Below, piece after piece: positions 47,742 to 57,599 of a DNA stretch of 64,000 nt. The notes beneath the pieces are model-generated. The model was not told the origin of the DNA and did no database searches. It was given only the letters and a program-made list of their open reading frames with translations. The number at the start of each line of letters is the position of its first letter. Positions within the stretch are counted from its first letter, which is position 1. The position numbers and the translations under genes were made by a program. Source of the stretch: Panicum virgatum (taxonomy: Eukaryota > Streptophyta > Magnoliopsida > Poales > Poaceae). The stretch spans positions 682,001 through 746,000 of the forward strand of contig NC_053137.1 of the NCBI RefSeq assembly GCF_016808335.1, written 5' to 3'.

Positions 47742-50108
47742 TCATACGGCCCCGCCATTTTCTAGGTCGTTGGGGACAATCCTTTGACCCCTCTCCAGAA
47801 TGCCCGCGTGGGTGAGCAACGCCCACAAGTGCGTGATCAACTCCCCTCCTCCGGCCAGGCACTCGACGTGCGCCTTGACATCATCTGATGGCGCGAGGTA
47901 GAGCAACATCTCCGCCCAGAAATCCGCCAGCACCTTCCAGCGGGCGCCCGCCTCCATCCCCTGGAGCTGCTCCCCCAGCCTCACGCCCCTGAAGAAGATC
48001 TTCTCTTCTGATTCTGGCGTCGTCTCTCTTGAAATCGTCTGGCTCCTCATGGCCCCGTACTTGTCCGGCTTACTCTGTAGAAACTCAACCGCTTCCTCTG
48101 CAACTGCATCAAACACACGGTATGTGTCATATTGGTGCCCAGGAAGAAGCTTTGGTTCCATCTTCAGCAGGTATGCACAGTATTTGGACAGTGTTGTGGC
48201 GACGTGTGCTTCCTTCACTCTGGGAGTAAGATCCTTCGTTGGTGCCATCTCACAGTAACATGTTGCAATGTGCCAGGTCAAGATGAAGCGTGCCTGGTTC
48301 TCCTTTTGCTGCGACTTCGAGCAGCTTGTGCCAGAATCTGGTGGGTGCATGTTGTCGTGCCTGCAAGCCCACAACAGGTCACCTGCGCCGTTGGATGTCA
48401 GTGACGACTGCCCGTTTGTTAGAATACCCTGGGTACGGTCAAGAGACTGAACAAGTGCCTCCTTTACTTGTGCAGACAACTCTACATGTTTCCCAGGTTT
48501 GCCGGCACTCCATCGAACACTAATATTAACAACTGGATGAACGACTTCTCGGTTGAAAATAACAAAATATTCTGAAAGTTTTGATAAAGCACGCAAGGCC
48601 TTGGATAGATTGGTGGTATTGTGGCGCACTGATTCAAGCAACGAGTACTGCCCAACCTTGTTCTGCCAGTAGTAGCATTTGTTTTTTTCAGGAAACAAGT
48701 AGCAGTATTTGTTTGAAATGAACGCGCCGATCTTGATAGGAATCGCTTTAAACCTCTCCACCATTTTGAACGCGAGATGTCTTTTTGTCCTGGATGCCTC
48801 TTGCGCTCTGACAGAGTGACAAGCCAAACACACTGTGCCCCAGATGGTCGTCCAGTACAGCAGTAGCTGTAGCACTTGAAGCAGCACAATGCATGTCAGC
48901 ATCAGTAGAGTGACGACGGTATCAGCAGTTGTGGTGGTAGTGACAGCTGACCAGTTCCTGACATGGAGCAACTTCGAGCCTGGACTGAGTGCTGTTACTG
49001 CTGAATAAATTGGAAATATGATTAGAGGGTAGCTGAACATTGCTGGGAGAATCCATGGTTGATAATGAAGGGCCGCATACTTGGTGAAGAAGAAGTCATA
49101 CATAAAAGCTAACTCAACATCGATCACCTTGAACACCCTGTCGTAGTCAATGGCACCCCTCTCATTCTTGGCGAGCAGCACCTTGAACACAAAATCATGT
49201 GTCTTCTGCCGTGGAGATTCGGCGCAGTCAAACCCGAAGAAGCGCCTTCTCAACAGATGGAAGAGAGAGAATGAAAGGCATGCGTCCCTTTGCTCTGAGC
49301 TTAGTCTCTCGCACTGCCATATCTTCTCTATGTCGACGACACCTGCTTTGGTTGTTACTTGTGTTGCATATGATGTGCCAGCTTTCAGCTTTGCCTTGTG
49401 GAGGGGCCAATCAACTAGGTAATGGTAGCCTTTCATGCTGGCTGGATCATAAGATGTTCCACTCTTGGTGTGCTCCTGGTGCATGTAGTCAGCAACAATT
49501 TTATTCAAGTTCCATGAATGATGTGCCATTTGACACGCCCAGTCCCTCTGCGACCATTTTATAAAAGCTAAACCAGCCATGTTAATAAACAGGAGGATAC
49601 CAGTAAGATTATTTAAGATGCTAACCGCAATCAATCCCACATAAAACATGCCGAGGAGTGACTGATAGAACCGTTCCATTCCCCGGGAGTTGTCATCGAG
49701 ACTATAAGCTGTGATAGCATCGGCAGAACCAGACATGATGTAGAGGGATACGGCCCAGAAGGGGTACATGCTGCTCTTTACCGGGGAAGACTGCATCGAA
49801 CCAAGTGTGTATGATACAAGGGAGGTTGACAAGCAGTATGCCGCCAGGACAACCTTTTGGGCGAGGAAGCTTCGTCTTCGGCGACGCCGGGAACCATAGG
49901 CGCCCAGAAATACCATGATGATAGCGACAAACACTACAAGCGCCTCGATGCGAAACACCGTTCCCCTTTCGCTCTTCCACCAACCCATAATTCCATGAGA
50001 AAAGGTAGTCGTCCATGTCGCGTTGATGTCCCCATAGCCAGGAGGATTAGCAACCTGCAACATGTTTTGCAAGATATATATCGTACGATCAATTATCCTA
50101 AAATTCAA
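47742..50108 (-). CDS. DUF4220/DUF594 plant membrane protein
   Basis: An open frame of 788 codons of a plant family of unknown function, expanded in grasses. The N-terminal DUF4220 part has several predicted membrane segments (for example near residues 55-75 IEALVVFVAIIMVFLGAYG, 85-105, 160-185 and 400-425), preceded by a basic RRRRRR stretch after the first. The C-terminal DUF594 part is soluble and includes ARWKVLADFWAEMLLYLAP and LITHLWALLTHAGI before the stop at 47742. The start is uncertain: the listed ATG at 50108 lies upstream of a possible splice acceptor (TTGCAG before VANPPGYGD), so the true first exon may be elsewhere, or translation may begin at a later Met. The Sirevirus lies about 600 bp beyond the stop. 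Confidence 0.88.
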   Translation of the reverse strand: MNFRIIDRTIYILQNMLQVANPPGYGDINATWTTTFSHGIMGWWKSERGTVFRIEALVVFVAIIMVFLGAYGSRRRRRRSFLAQKVVLAAYCLSTSLVSYTLGSMQSSPVKSSMYPFWAVSLYIMSGSADAITAYSLDDNSRGMERFYQSLLGMFYVGLIAVSILNNLTGILLFINMAGLAFIKWSQRDWACQMAHHSWNLNKIVADYMHQEHTKSGTSYDPASMKGYHYLVDWPLHKAKLKAGTSYATQVTTKAGVVDIEKIWQCERLSSEQRDACLSFSLFHLLRRRFFGFDCAESPRQKTHDFVFKVLLAKNERGAIDYDRVFKVIDVELAFMYDFFFTKYAALHYQPWILPAMFSYPLIIFPIYSAVTALSPGSKLLHVRNWSAVTTTTTADTVVTLLMLTCIVLLQVLQLLLYWTTIWGTVCLACHSVRAQEASRTKRHLAFKMVERFKAIPIKIGAFISNKYCYLFPEKNKCYYWQNKVGQYSLLESVRHNTTNLSKALRALSKLSEYFVIFNREVVHPVVNISVRWSAGKPGKHVELSAQVKEALVQSLDRTQGILTNGQSSLTSNGAGDLLWACRHDNMHPPDSGTSCSKSQQKENQARFILTWHIATCYCEMAPTKDLTPRVKEAHVATTLSKYCAYLLKMEPKLLPGHQYDTYRVFDAVAEEAVEFLQSKPDKYGAMRSQTISRETTPESEEKIFFRGVRLGEQLQGMEAGARWKVLADFWAEMLLYLAPSDDVKAHVECLAGGGELITHLWALLTHAGILERGQRIVPNDLENGGAV

Positions 50109-50164
50109 GGAGCAAACTTATCAGAGGCAGAGACAGCTATATTCCGAGGTATTTTTGGGGATAT

Positions 50165-50423
50165 TTCCTCCGTTCCAAATTATAAGTTATTCCAAAAATC
50201 TTGGAGAATTAAACCATCTCAAAGTTTGACAAAAATTATAGAGAAAAACACAAAGATTTATGACAATAAATATGTATACTATGAAAATATAACTAACAAA
50301 GAATCTAATGATACTTAATTGGTATCGTAAATGCTATTATCTTGTTGTATAAATTTGGTCAAACTTGAAAAATGTTGACTCTCCAAAATTCTTGAGATGA
50401 CTTATAATTTAGAATAGAGGGAG
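50165..50423. mobile_element. Stowaway-type MITE
   Basis: Same family as 14051-14302: TCCTCCGTTCCAAATTATAAG at the left and the inverted CTTATAATTTAGAA...GAGGGAG next to TA at the right. The left terminus is slightly degraded. Confidence 0.83.
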
Positions 50424-50490
50424 TACTTAACAATTCTGTCAAAAGTTTAGGCATATAGTAGCAGCTATATGTAAGAAACATGCCTCATTA

Positions 50491-51705
50491 GAACAACTCC
50501 AGCAGGGCACCTATTTGAGGCCCTATTTTTAAAAAGACCGAAATCTAAAAAATCAACTCCAGCAAAGTTTCTCCTCGAGTCCCTAGAATAAAATACTAGA
50601 ATAGAATAGGGAGGCACCCAAATGCACCCTCCCATCCCCCATTTCCCACGGGTGCCTAGCGAGGCCCCTACTCCACGACGCACGCGCTTCGCCTCCCTCC
50701 GCTTGCGGTTCCGCGACGCCGCCGGGGGATGGCACCGGGCCACCGGCGACGCCGCCCTCGTGCTGCTCCGCGCCGCCGCCCCTGCTGCTCCGCGACGCCG
50801 CCGGGGGACGGGACCGGCGGCGCCCCCGTGCTGCTCCGCGCCGCCGCCCCTGCAGCTCCGTGCCGCTGCCGGGGCACAGCACCGGCCTCCTCCGGCACCT
50901 ACGGAGGTTGGGCTCCCGTGCAGCCCGCGGCCTCGAGCTCGGCCGCCACCTCGAGCTTCACCACCGCTCGTGACATCGAGCTCCCTCGCCGCATCCCCCT
51001 CCTCCGCATCGAGGGTGCCCGCCGCCCATGCTCACGATGCCGATGCTCCTCTCCTCCAAATCGACGGCCCGACTCCTCTCGTCGTCGGTTCCTGCCCCTT
51101 CCTCGCCGGCCGGCCGGCCGAGGTCGGCGGCGCTTGCCGCCCGCTGCTGTGGAAGGAGGCGGAGGGAAAAAGACAGAGCTTTGGCTTCGGCCTACAACCC
51201 GCTCGCTGCCGGCCCCAACCTCGAGCACCCGTACCTCCACCGTCGAGCTCGAGCACCCATGCTGCCGCCCCCGAGCTTGTGTATGAACGCCACCCCAGCT
51301 CAGATCTGCCCCCAAGCTCGAGCATGCGCGCCCCCCAACCACCCCTCGCGCCCAGATTTGCCATTGAGAGCTGAAGCTCTCTTGGGTGCAGGGAGGTGGG
51401 TGTATGGCGGCCTGAGCTCGGGGAGACAGATTGAGAGAGAAGTGTAGGCGGAGAGAGAGAGAAGTGCTGGCCGCTGGGGGGGGAGAGAGAGTGAGAGAGG
51501 TGTACGGGGAGAGAGAGGGTGAGCAATAGAAGTAAGAAAAAAAATTAATCACTGACATGCAAGTCCCACTTATCATATGAATACAGGGGGCATGAAGTAA
51601 GGACTACTGCTGGAGTTGTGGGCTAAATCCAGAGCCCAAAAAGTTGAGACAGTTCCTACTCAAGAAGTAGGGACTCTCAAGTAGGAGCTATTGCTGGAGA
51701 TGTTC
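50491..51705. mobile_element. PIF/Harbinger-like non-autonomous element with GC-rich cargo
   Basis: Inverted ends GAACAACTCCAGCA and TGCTGGAGATGTTC are flanked by TTA on both sides (50488-50490 and 51706-51708), matching the 3-bp TWA target of PIF/Harbinger. ACTCCAGCA occurs again inside each end. The 1.2-kb interior is over-rich in GC with overlapping Pro/Ala/Arg-rich frames on both strands (longest 50622-51374) and no transposase. The interior may be captured host DNA. Confidence 0.75.
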
Positions 51706-51710
51706 TTAGG

Positions 51711-54700
51711 GCCAGAGTTTGTGATTTTAGTGACTGTGTGACAAAATAATTAATGTGACTAACAATGTTTGTGAGATCAAGTTTGTAAAATTTCTAAAGT
51801 CCCATGGATGTAATCCAGTATGTCCAATTCATGGTCAAGGTGTCCAAATCGCTGTCAAAGTGTCCAATACAGCCACGATAAGTTGGACAAGTAGAAGCAA
51901 AATACATGCACCAATTAAACCAATATTAAGTTTTTATAACACGTGAGTGCATTGGACGGTGCAATGCCAAGGCAAGTGAAGAAACATCTATAGCACCGGT
52001 TAAACCAACGCTATAGACAAAGAGACGTCGATGCATTGGGAAGAAGCTAAGGTGATTGAACCAGAGAAGATCTAGTAGCTCCGGTTAAACCAATAGTGCA
52101 ATGAAGTGCATTGGTGGAATGGTGGTTGCATTGCCCAGAGAACATGTCAAAGGCGCAGTGACACAGTTCTTGACAACCGGTTGAACCGACAGTGCGTCGC
52201 TGCATCACGTCAATACAATGACGTCAGCAACAAGCAGCTGTCAGAAGTCCAACAACTACTAATTGAGCTCAGTGTGACCGGTTAAACTGATGCAGACGGC
52301 CCGTTTAACCAACGCTTAGTGCACATAACGGCTAGCAGTGGCTCTCTTGAGTTGGTTGGGCTATATATATGCCTCAACTCGGATCATTTGATGTTACTGG
52401 AGTTGGGAGAAGTCTCATACACCCCGAAGAGCACCTCCAAGCCACCAAGTGCTTAGTCATCAAATCCTTAGGCCTTAGCACAATTCTTGAGCGTGTTAGT
52501 GCCAGGTTAGCTCTTGAGAGAGTGAGAAAGCAAGGTGTTGTGCCTTGTGTGCTGTGGTTGAGTTAACCTCAAGCGTGTATCTCGGTGAGCCGGCCCTTTG
52601 GAGTTTTGAAGACTCGCTAGCACGTGTGACATCCCGAAAATCCGTCAAAAATTAAATCGTGCACTAATTTATTTATTTCCAAAATTATTTCATCGTTGAG
52701 CTCATTTAATCTTAAACCCTAATTCCCCACCCAGTTTTTCCGCCGACCTGAAATCCATTTTCAAACGCTGACCGAGCCCTCTCTTTTTCCTCGCCGCTCG
52801 TCGCGGTCGTCGCCGCGAATCTCTCTTCTCTTTCTCTCTTCCCCCCTCCCTGCCGCGTGCACCCGGGCGCCGCTTGGCCGCTAGCGCCGCGCGAGCCCCA
52901 CCTCCCCTGGCCCGCGCACGCGCGACCGACGCCGCGCGTGGCCGACCGCAACCGCAGCCGCCGCCGACGCGCACTCGCCCCTCCATTTCTTTCCCTTTTC
53001 CCTCTTTCTCCATTTTTCTCTCCTCTTTTATCCATTTCTTTTTCCCTCCTCCTTTTTTTCTTTTCCTCCTTTTCTTTTTCTCTTTTTCTTTTCTCTCCCT
53101 CTCCTTCCTTCCTTCCCTCTCTCTCCCGCGCGCCACCCCGGCCGCTCTCTGCTCCGCTCCCGCGTGTGCGCCCCGAACGCCACTCACCCCCTCCCTGCTC
53201 CGCACGCCCCGGCCCTCCGCTCACCTGACTCGCACGCCACCCCGTTCCCCTCACATGCGCCCCACTCCCTCCCAGGCTGAGCACCGCGCCGCACCAGCCC
53301 GGCAGTGCACGCGCGCGAATGCGCTCGCCGCGCCGCGATACGCCGAGCCGCGACACCGGCCGCCCGCACACGCAGCCGTGCCGAGCCGCCGCCCGAACGC
53401 GCGCGCCGCCCACCGCCTATCCCCGCTTGCGCGTGCACTGTGTGCCCGCACCCCCGCCGCTGCCACCTCCGTGTGGCCACGCTGCGCGCCGAGCCGCTGC
53501 GACGCGAGCTCCGCCGAGCCACGTGCGCCGCCCCGCCACCATTGCTGCCGCCTTCCTGTGCCGCACAGCGCCACTGGCCCCGCTCGCCGCCTGCCTGAGC
53601 GGTCAAATCGCCGCTGTGCCACCTCGCCGGCCGTGCCGCCGCGTCCAGACGCCAGCAAGCGGCCGGAGCACCATAACTCCGCCCCGCACCGCTCGCCGGA
53701 TGCCCACTGGCCACACCTACCCGCCACCACCGCGCTCGACCTCCCCACCGCCTTCCTGCCGCTATCAATAGACCCCAGCCCCGCCCTCGAGCTCCGCAAC
53801 CGCCTCGAGCCGCGCCTCCTCCCAAGCTCCAGCGCCGCCGCCGCGGCCCCTCCGACCGCCACCGCCGCTCCCGACGCCCCGCCTCCGCGCGCCGCCTCAG
53901 CTCAAGGTGAGGCCGACGATCGGACCCCACACCTCCCCATTCTGTTTTCCCCCTCCCTCCATCCTCTATCATGGCCCAGGGCCACCGGCCAAGCACCACC
54001 ACCGCCCGTTGCCGCCGGCCACCGTGGCTAGGCCACCCCGGGCCGCCTCGGATCGAGCCGCAGCAGGGGACCGGGTCCTCTCGCCTCACTCCTCCTTTTT
54101 CCATCACCCCGAGGCCAGGCCCGCGCCCTGAGCCGCCGGTCGGTCCGCCGCCGGCGAACCCTCCCCACTCCCCTATTTCCCAGCGCGGGGGGTGGAGGAA
54201 GAGGGCAGGGCATTTAGCCCAAAGGCCCCTCCCCTTCCCTTTATTTAGTAAAGAAACACCCCCCACTCTTTGCTGTTTTGCAAAAGAAACCCTGCCCTTT
54301 ACCCTATTTCAAAATAAACCCTTTTCACATACAAACATAATTCTAAATATATCCTTAACCCTTCCAGAATAGTCCAGATGTTTGAAAAAATTACAACCAG
54401 GCCCCTACCTCCTCCGGATTAATTACAACTAGGCCCCTGACCCCTTAACCGACCCACGAACCTTTATAAAACCTATCATTTCATGTACCAAACGAACTCT
54501 GATCGGCCCGAAACTTTACCATGCCTTTCTTAACCTAGTTTTGGCCATGCTGTTAGGAAACCACATGAAAACATTACTCCGAACTCCATATCTTAAATAT
54601 TTCCGATTCGAGCTCAACGATAAAGCTTGTATTTCTGTTTCTTGATTGTGTGTTTGTTTGTATGCGTCGTAGACCACGGTGTGAACGAAGGAGAGCCTGT

Positions 54701-56802
54701 TGCCGAGCACGAATGTGAGCAAGCAAACGAGGGCCAGTTTTGCGACCCCGAGCCCGAAGGACAGCACTTCGACCAGGATCTCCCCGAAGGCTTCGAAGAC
54801 GGCAAGTTCAATCCCGCCCTTTGATGCATGCTTCTGTCCTAGTTTTTATAAACACAACCTATTGGCCTGTTTTACAAAATTGCATATGTTTTGCTTGCAT
54901 GAAAACACGGTTGGATAGCCACCCCTTGATTTGTGATAACCATTCTTTGACCACCTAGATTAATGTCTGATTTTGCTTGGACGTTAATCGATACTAGAAC
55001 GCTTAGGATCTGCTACTTTATACAACTTGTTTTATAAAGAAAATGTGTGTGTGTGGGAAGGGATAAAAGTGGATTTTCGAAAGATGAGTCTCGACGGGAT
55101 GGATGGCATTTCAGTGTGATTTGCCGTTTGGTGTGCTCGTGCCGGTGTGGCAGGGCAAGGAAGGGAGATATCCATCTTGTCACCCTTAAGGACCGAGTTG
55201 GTGTTACATCTCACCTAACTCCACTATCGTGCAAACCACTCGACCGTTGTATGGGCAACGGCTTAGCATAAATCCCACTAGTTAGTCTGATAGCCATCAG
55301 GAGAGCTGAGAGCAACGGGTGACTAAGGAAAAGGGATAAGCCCCGAGTGACTTATGCCCGGTTAAACCTAGGTGAAAGGTCGATGACCCCTTGGTGCATC
55401 CCGTGATGGCTAGTCAGGTCTAGCTAAGGTGGGTAATGGCTTTGTTGGGATCTACACCGACACTAAGGTGATCGAGTTGCGGTACCCCGCTGGTGGGTAA
55501 AGTTGCACACCTCTGCAGAGTTGAAACCTATTCGAATAGTCCGTGCCCACGGAACTGGGCGAGTTACGGTGTGGTCTCACAACTAGTGTTTACTTTGGGA
55601 TGGGTTAGCGTGAGTTGTTTTGGAAATGTGTCCGACAATTGTGCCGTGTGCTACTGCGGATGAGGAATCCGGTAGCGGTCTAAAACATGGATCCCGTGTG
55701 GATCAACCCCTTGTGTTACTCGGTATAAGGAAACTGTTTTTAGAAATGTTTTCTTTCAAATGAACCCCTGCATAAAATATTGCTTTCCGCAAATCAAACC
55801 CTAGCCTTGTCCTTGATTTATCATGTGCATTATATTCTGCTTATACCCCTCCGTGGGTGTGGTTGGACTTGCTGAGTACGTTTGTACTCACCCCATTCTT
55901 TATTTTTACAGAAGAAGATCCAGACTTTGTGCCTGACGATGTTGAGTAGGGGTACCGTCCTGCACCCAGCCTTGCCTGTGGATTCAGGGTCACCCGCAGG
56001 AGATACCGCATGGCTTAAGACTCTGATGATTTTCTCTTTGTTTTTAATATTGTTGCGTGTGTGTGGATTGTAATCCTCGCGATAGTGGCATTCCTCTGCT
56101 CACTACCAAGTAGAGTTGTACGGTAATGAACCATCTGATGTAATAAATGTGTCATCAGCCTCCTGGGACTGATGTTTGTAGCACATTTAAGTTCTCTCTT
56201 ATGAGAGGACGCTTCAGCACGTCTTCGACCCTCCGGCTTGGCATGGAGCGGCCTCGATGACCTTGTGCGGGGGACATGGAGACCTCCATTCTTCGTGGAG
56301 AAGCTCCTTAGTGGAAAACGGGATCAAGGTAACTGGGAAACTTGGCGTGAGTCTTGGTGGCCTAGCCTTTGTGCAAGTCAATGGGTCCTGAAGAGACTTG
56401 GTAGCCGAGAAGCGATACTCTTGATTGAATGCGTCAACAACGTGGACTAGAGGTGACTTAGTGCCTACCGATGACACATGATACATTATTCTTGTGAAGA
56501 GTTCGCTTCCCTTCATCCCCTCTATATATTTACACATTTCATACTTACAACTTGTGTGACTTTACATTCTAAGTGTAGCATCAAACATAGGATTGGCTAT
56601 AGGTTGCAAAACTCTTTTGGGTTGAAGGTTCACACTAATTGAACAGTAGCTGCATATTTAGATAGGATGTTCTAGTTTATGTTTTGTGCAATTTAGTTGG
56701 AGTCATAGGTTAAAATTTTAAGGTTGCCCGATTCACCCCCTCCCCCTACTACAAGCACCGATTCATTTCACTATATGCACGAAATAGCCACTAGGCCAAC
56801 AA
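51711..56802 (+). repeat. Degenerate Sirevirus-type LTR split by a solo LTR
   Basis: After removing the nested 52625-56216, the left part holds five CCGGTTAAACC-type motifs (about 51995, 52081, 52177, 52278, 52302) and a TATA box (CTATATATATG, about 52362). The right part ends with TTCACCCCCTCCCC and TAGGCCAACA, as in Ji/Opie-like LTR ends. The TGTTGGCC-type start is not visible, so the left end is truncated or misplaced. No pol follows. Confidence 0.55.
52625..56216 (+). repeat. Solo LTR, 3.59 kb, TSD GCACG
   Basis: TGTGACATCCCGAAAATCCG at the left and GAGGACGCTTCA at the right are flanked by GCACG (52620-52624 and 56217-56221). There is no PBS, PPT or internal coding region, and no second copy, so it is a solo LTR, probably of a large Ty3/gypsy family. 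The first 1.4 kb is extremely GC-rich with long overlapping frames on both strands (385 codons at 52874-54031, 360 at 54266-53184). These are low-complexity and unlikely to be genes. Confidence 0.83.
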
Positions 56803-56831
56803 CTAGGCATTGGAGCTAGCAGAGTCAAACA

Positions 56832-57570
56832 CACTACTACAAAAACGATTTGTAACAACGCCTCGATTTCTTTTTAGGGGCGGACCAAAAAGTCATCTGT
56901 TCCTATAAATGGGGCGCGGATACTGTAGAAATGAACCGCCCCTAAACATGGCATTTGTAGGGGCGGCTCACCCCCTCAGCCGCCCCTGAAAATGCGTGCG
57001 GTTTGTAGGGCCGGGGGGGGGGGGGGTTGAGCCGCCCCTAAAAATCGAATTTGTAGGGGAGGCTCACGCCACCACCCGGCCCTACAAACTGCATGCATTT
57101 TCAGGGGCGGCTGAGGGGGTGAGCCGCCCCTACAAATAAATTTTCAATTTATTCAAAATATTCATTTATTTCAAATGGGGATACAAAATACTTCAAAACA
57201 ACGTGCAATTTTTACCATAAGCATGTACTGTCATGTAGAATTGTAAAAAAATATGAAAAATACAATTCAACATGTTTAGTGTTAAAGAGTGTTGAAAACA
57301 CAAAGTTAGCCTTAAGTTGTATGACATAGTAGTGTGACATAGGTATACATTGTTGTTTCAAAACATTTATTCATTATATGCTCTGAAATTTGATTTTGAT
57401 ATTTTTCCTGTGTTACACATATCATAATTTTCCTATGGTAAAAATTTTATAATTTTATCATGTGTTTTACTATTTTTTTGTATTAATCTAATTTTCTGAA
57501 TAATTTACAAAAATATTTGTTGGGGCGGGCCGGGCCCCCACCCACCCCAACAAACCGATTTGTTGGGGCA
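56832..57570 (+). mobile_element. CACTA transposon terminal fragment
   Basis: It starts CACTACTACAAAAACGATTT, a typical CACTA terminus. Subterminal repeats of GGGGCGGCTCA / TGAGCCGCCCC form a near-perfect inverted pair (56953-57014 and 57075-57137, arms about 62 bp). The opposite TTTTTGTAGTAGTG end and any transposase are absent, so this is a truncated end. The right limit is approximate. Confidence 0.8.
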
Positions 57571-57599
57571 AAGGCACCTGACGGTCACTTTATGGAACA

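Noticed and set aside
50622..51374. 250-codon plus-strand frame
   Set aside because: Low-complexity frame within a Harbinger-like element, with equally long frames in other registers.
52874..54266. Long open frames on both strands in GC-rich DNA (385 codons plus, 360 codons minus)
   Set aside because: They lie inside a solo LTR, overlap each other, and are Pro/Ala/Arg low-complexity without motifs. High GC removes stop codons by chance.
57009..57030. G-run as a regulatory G-quadruplex
   Set aside because: It lies within the CACTA subterminal repeats and looks like a slippage product.
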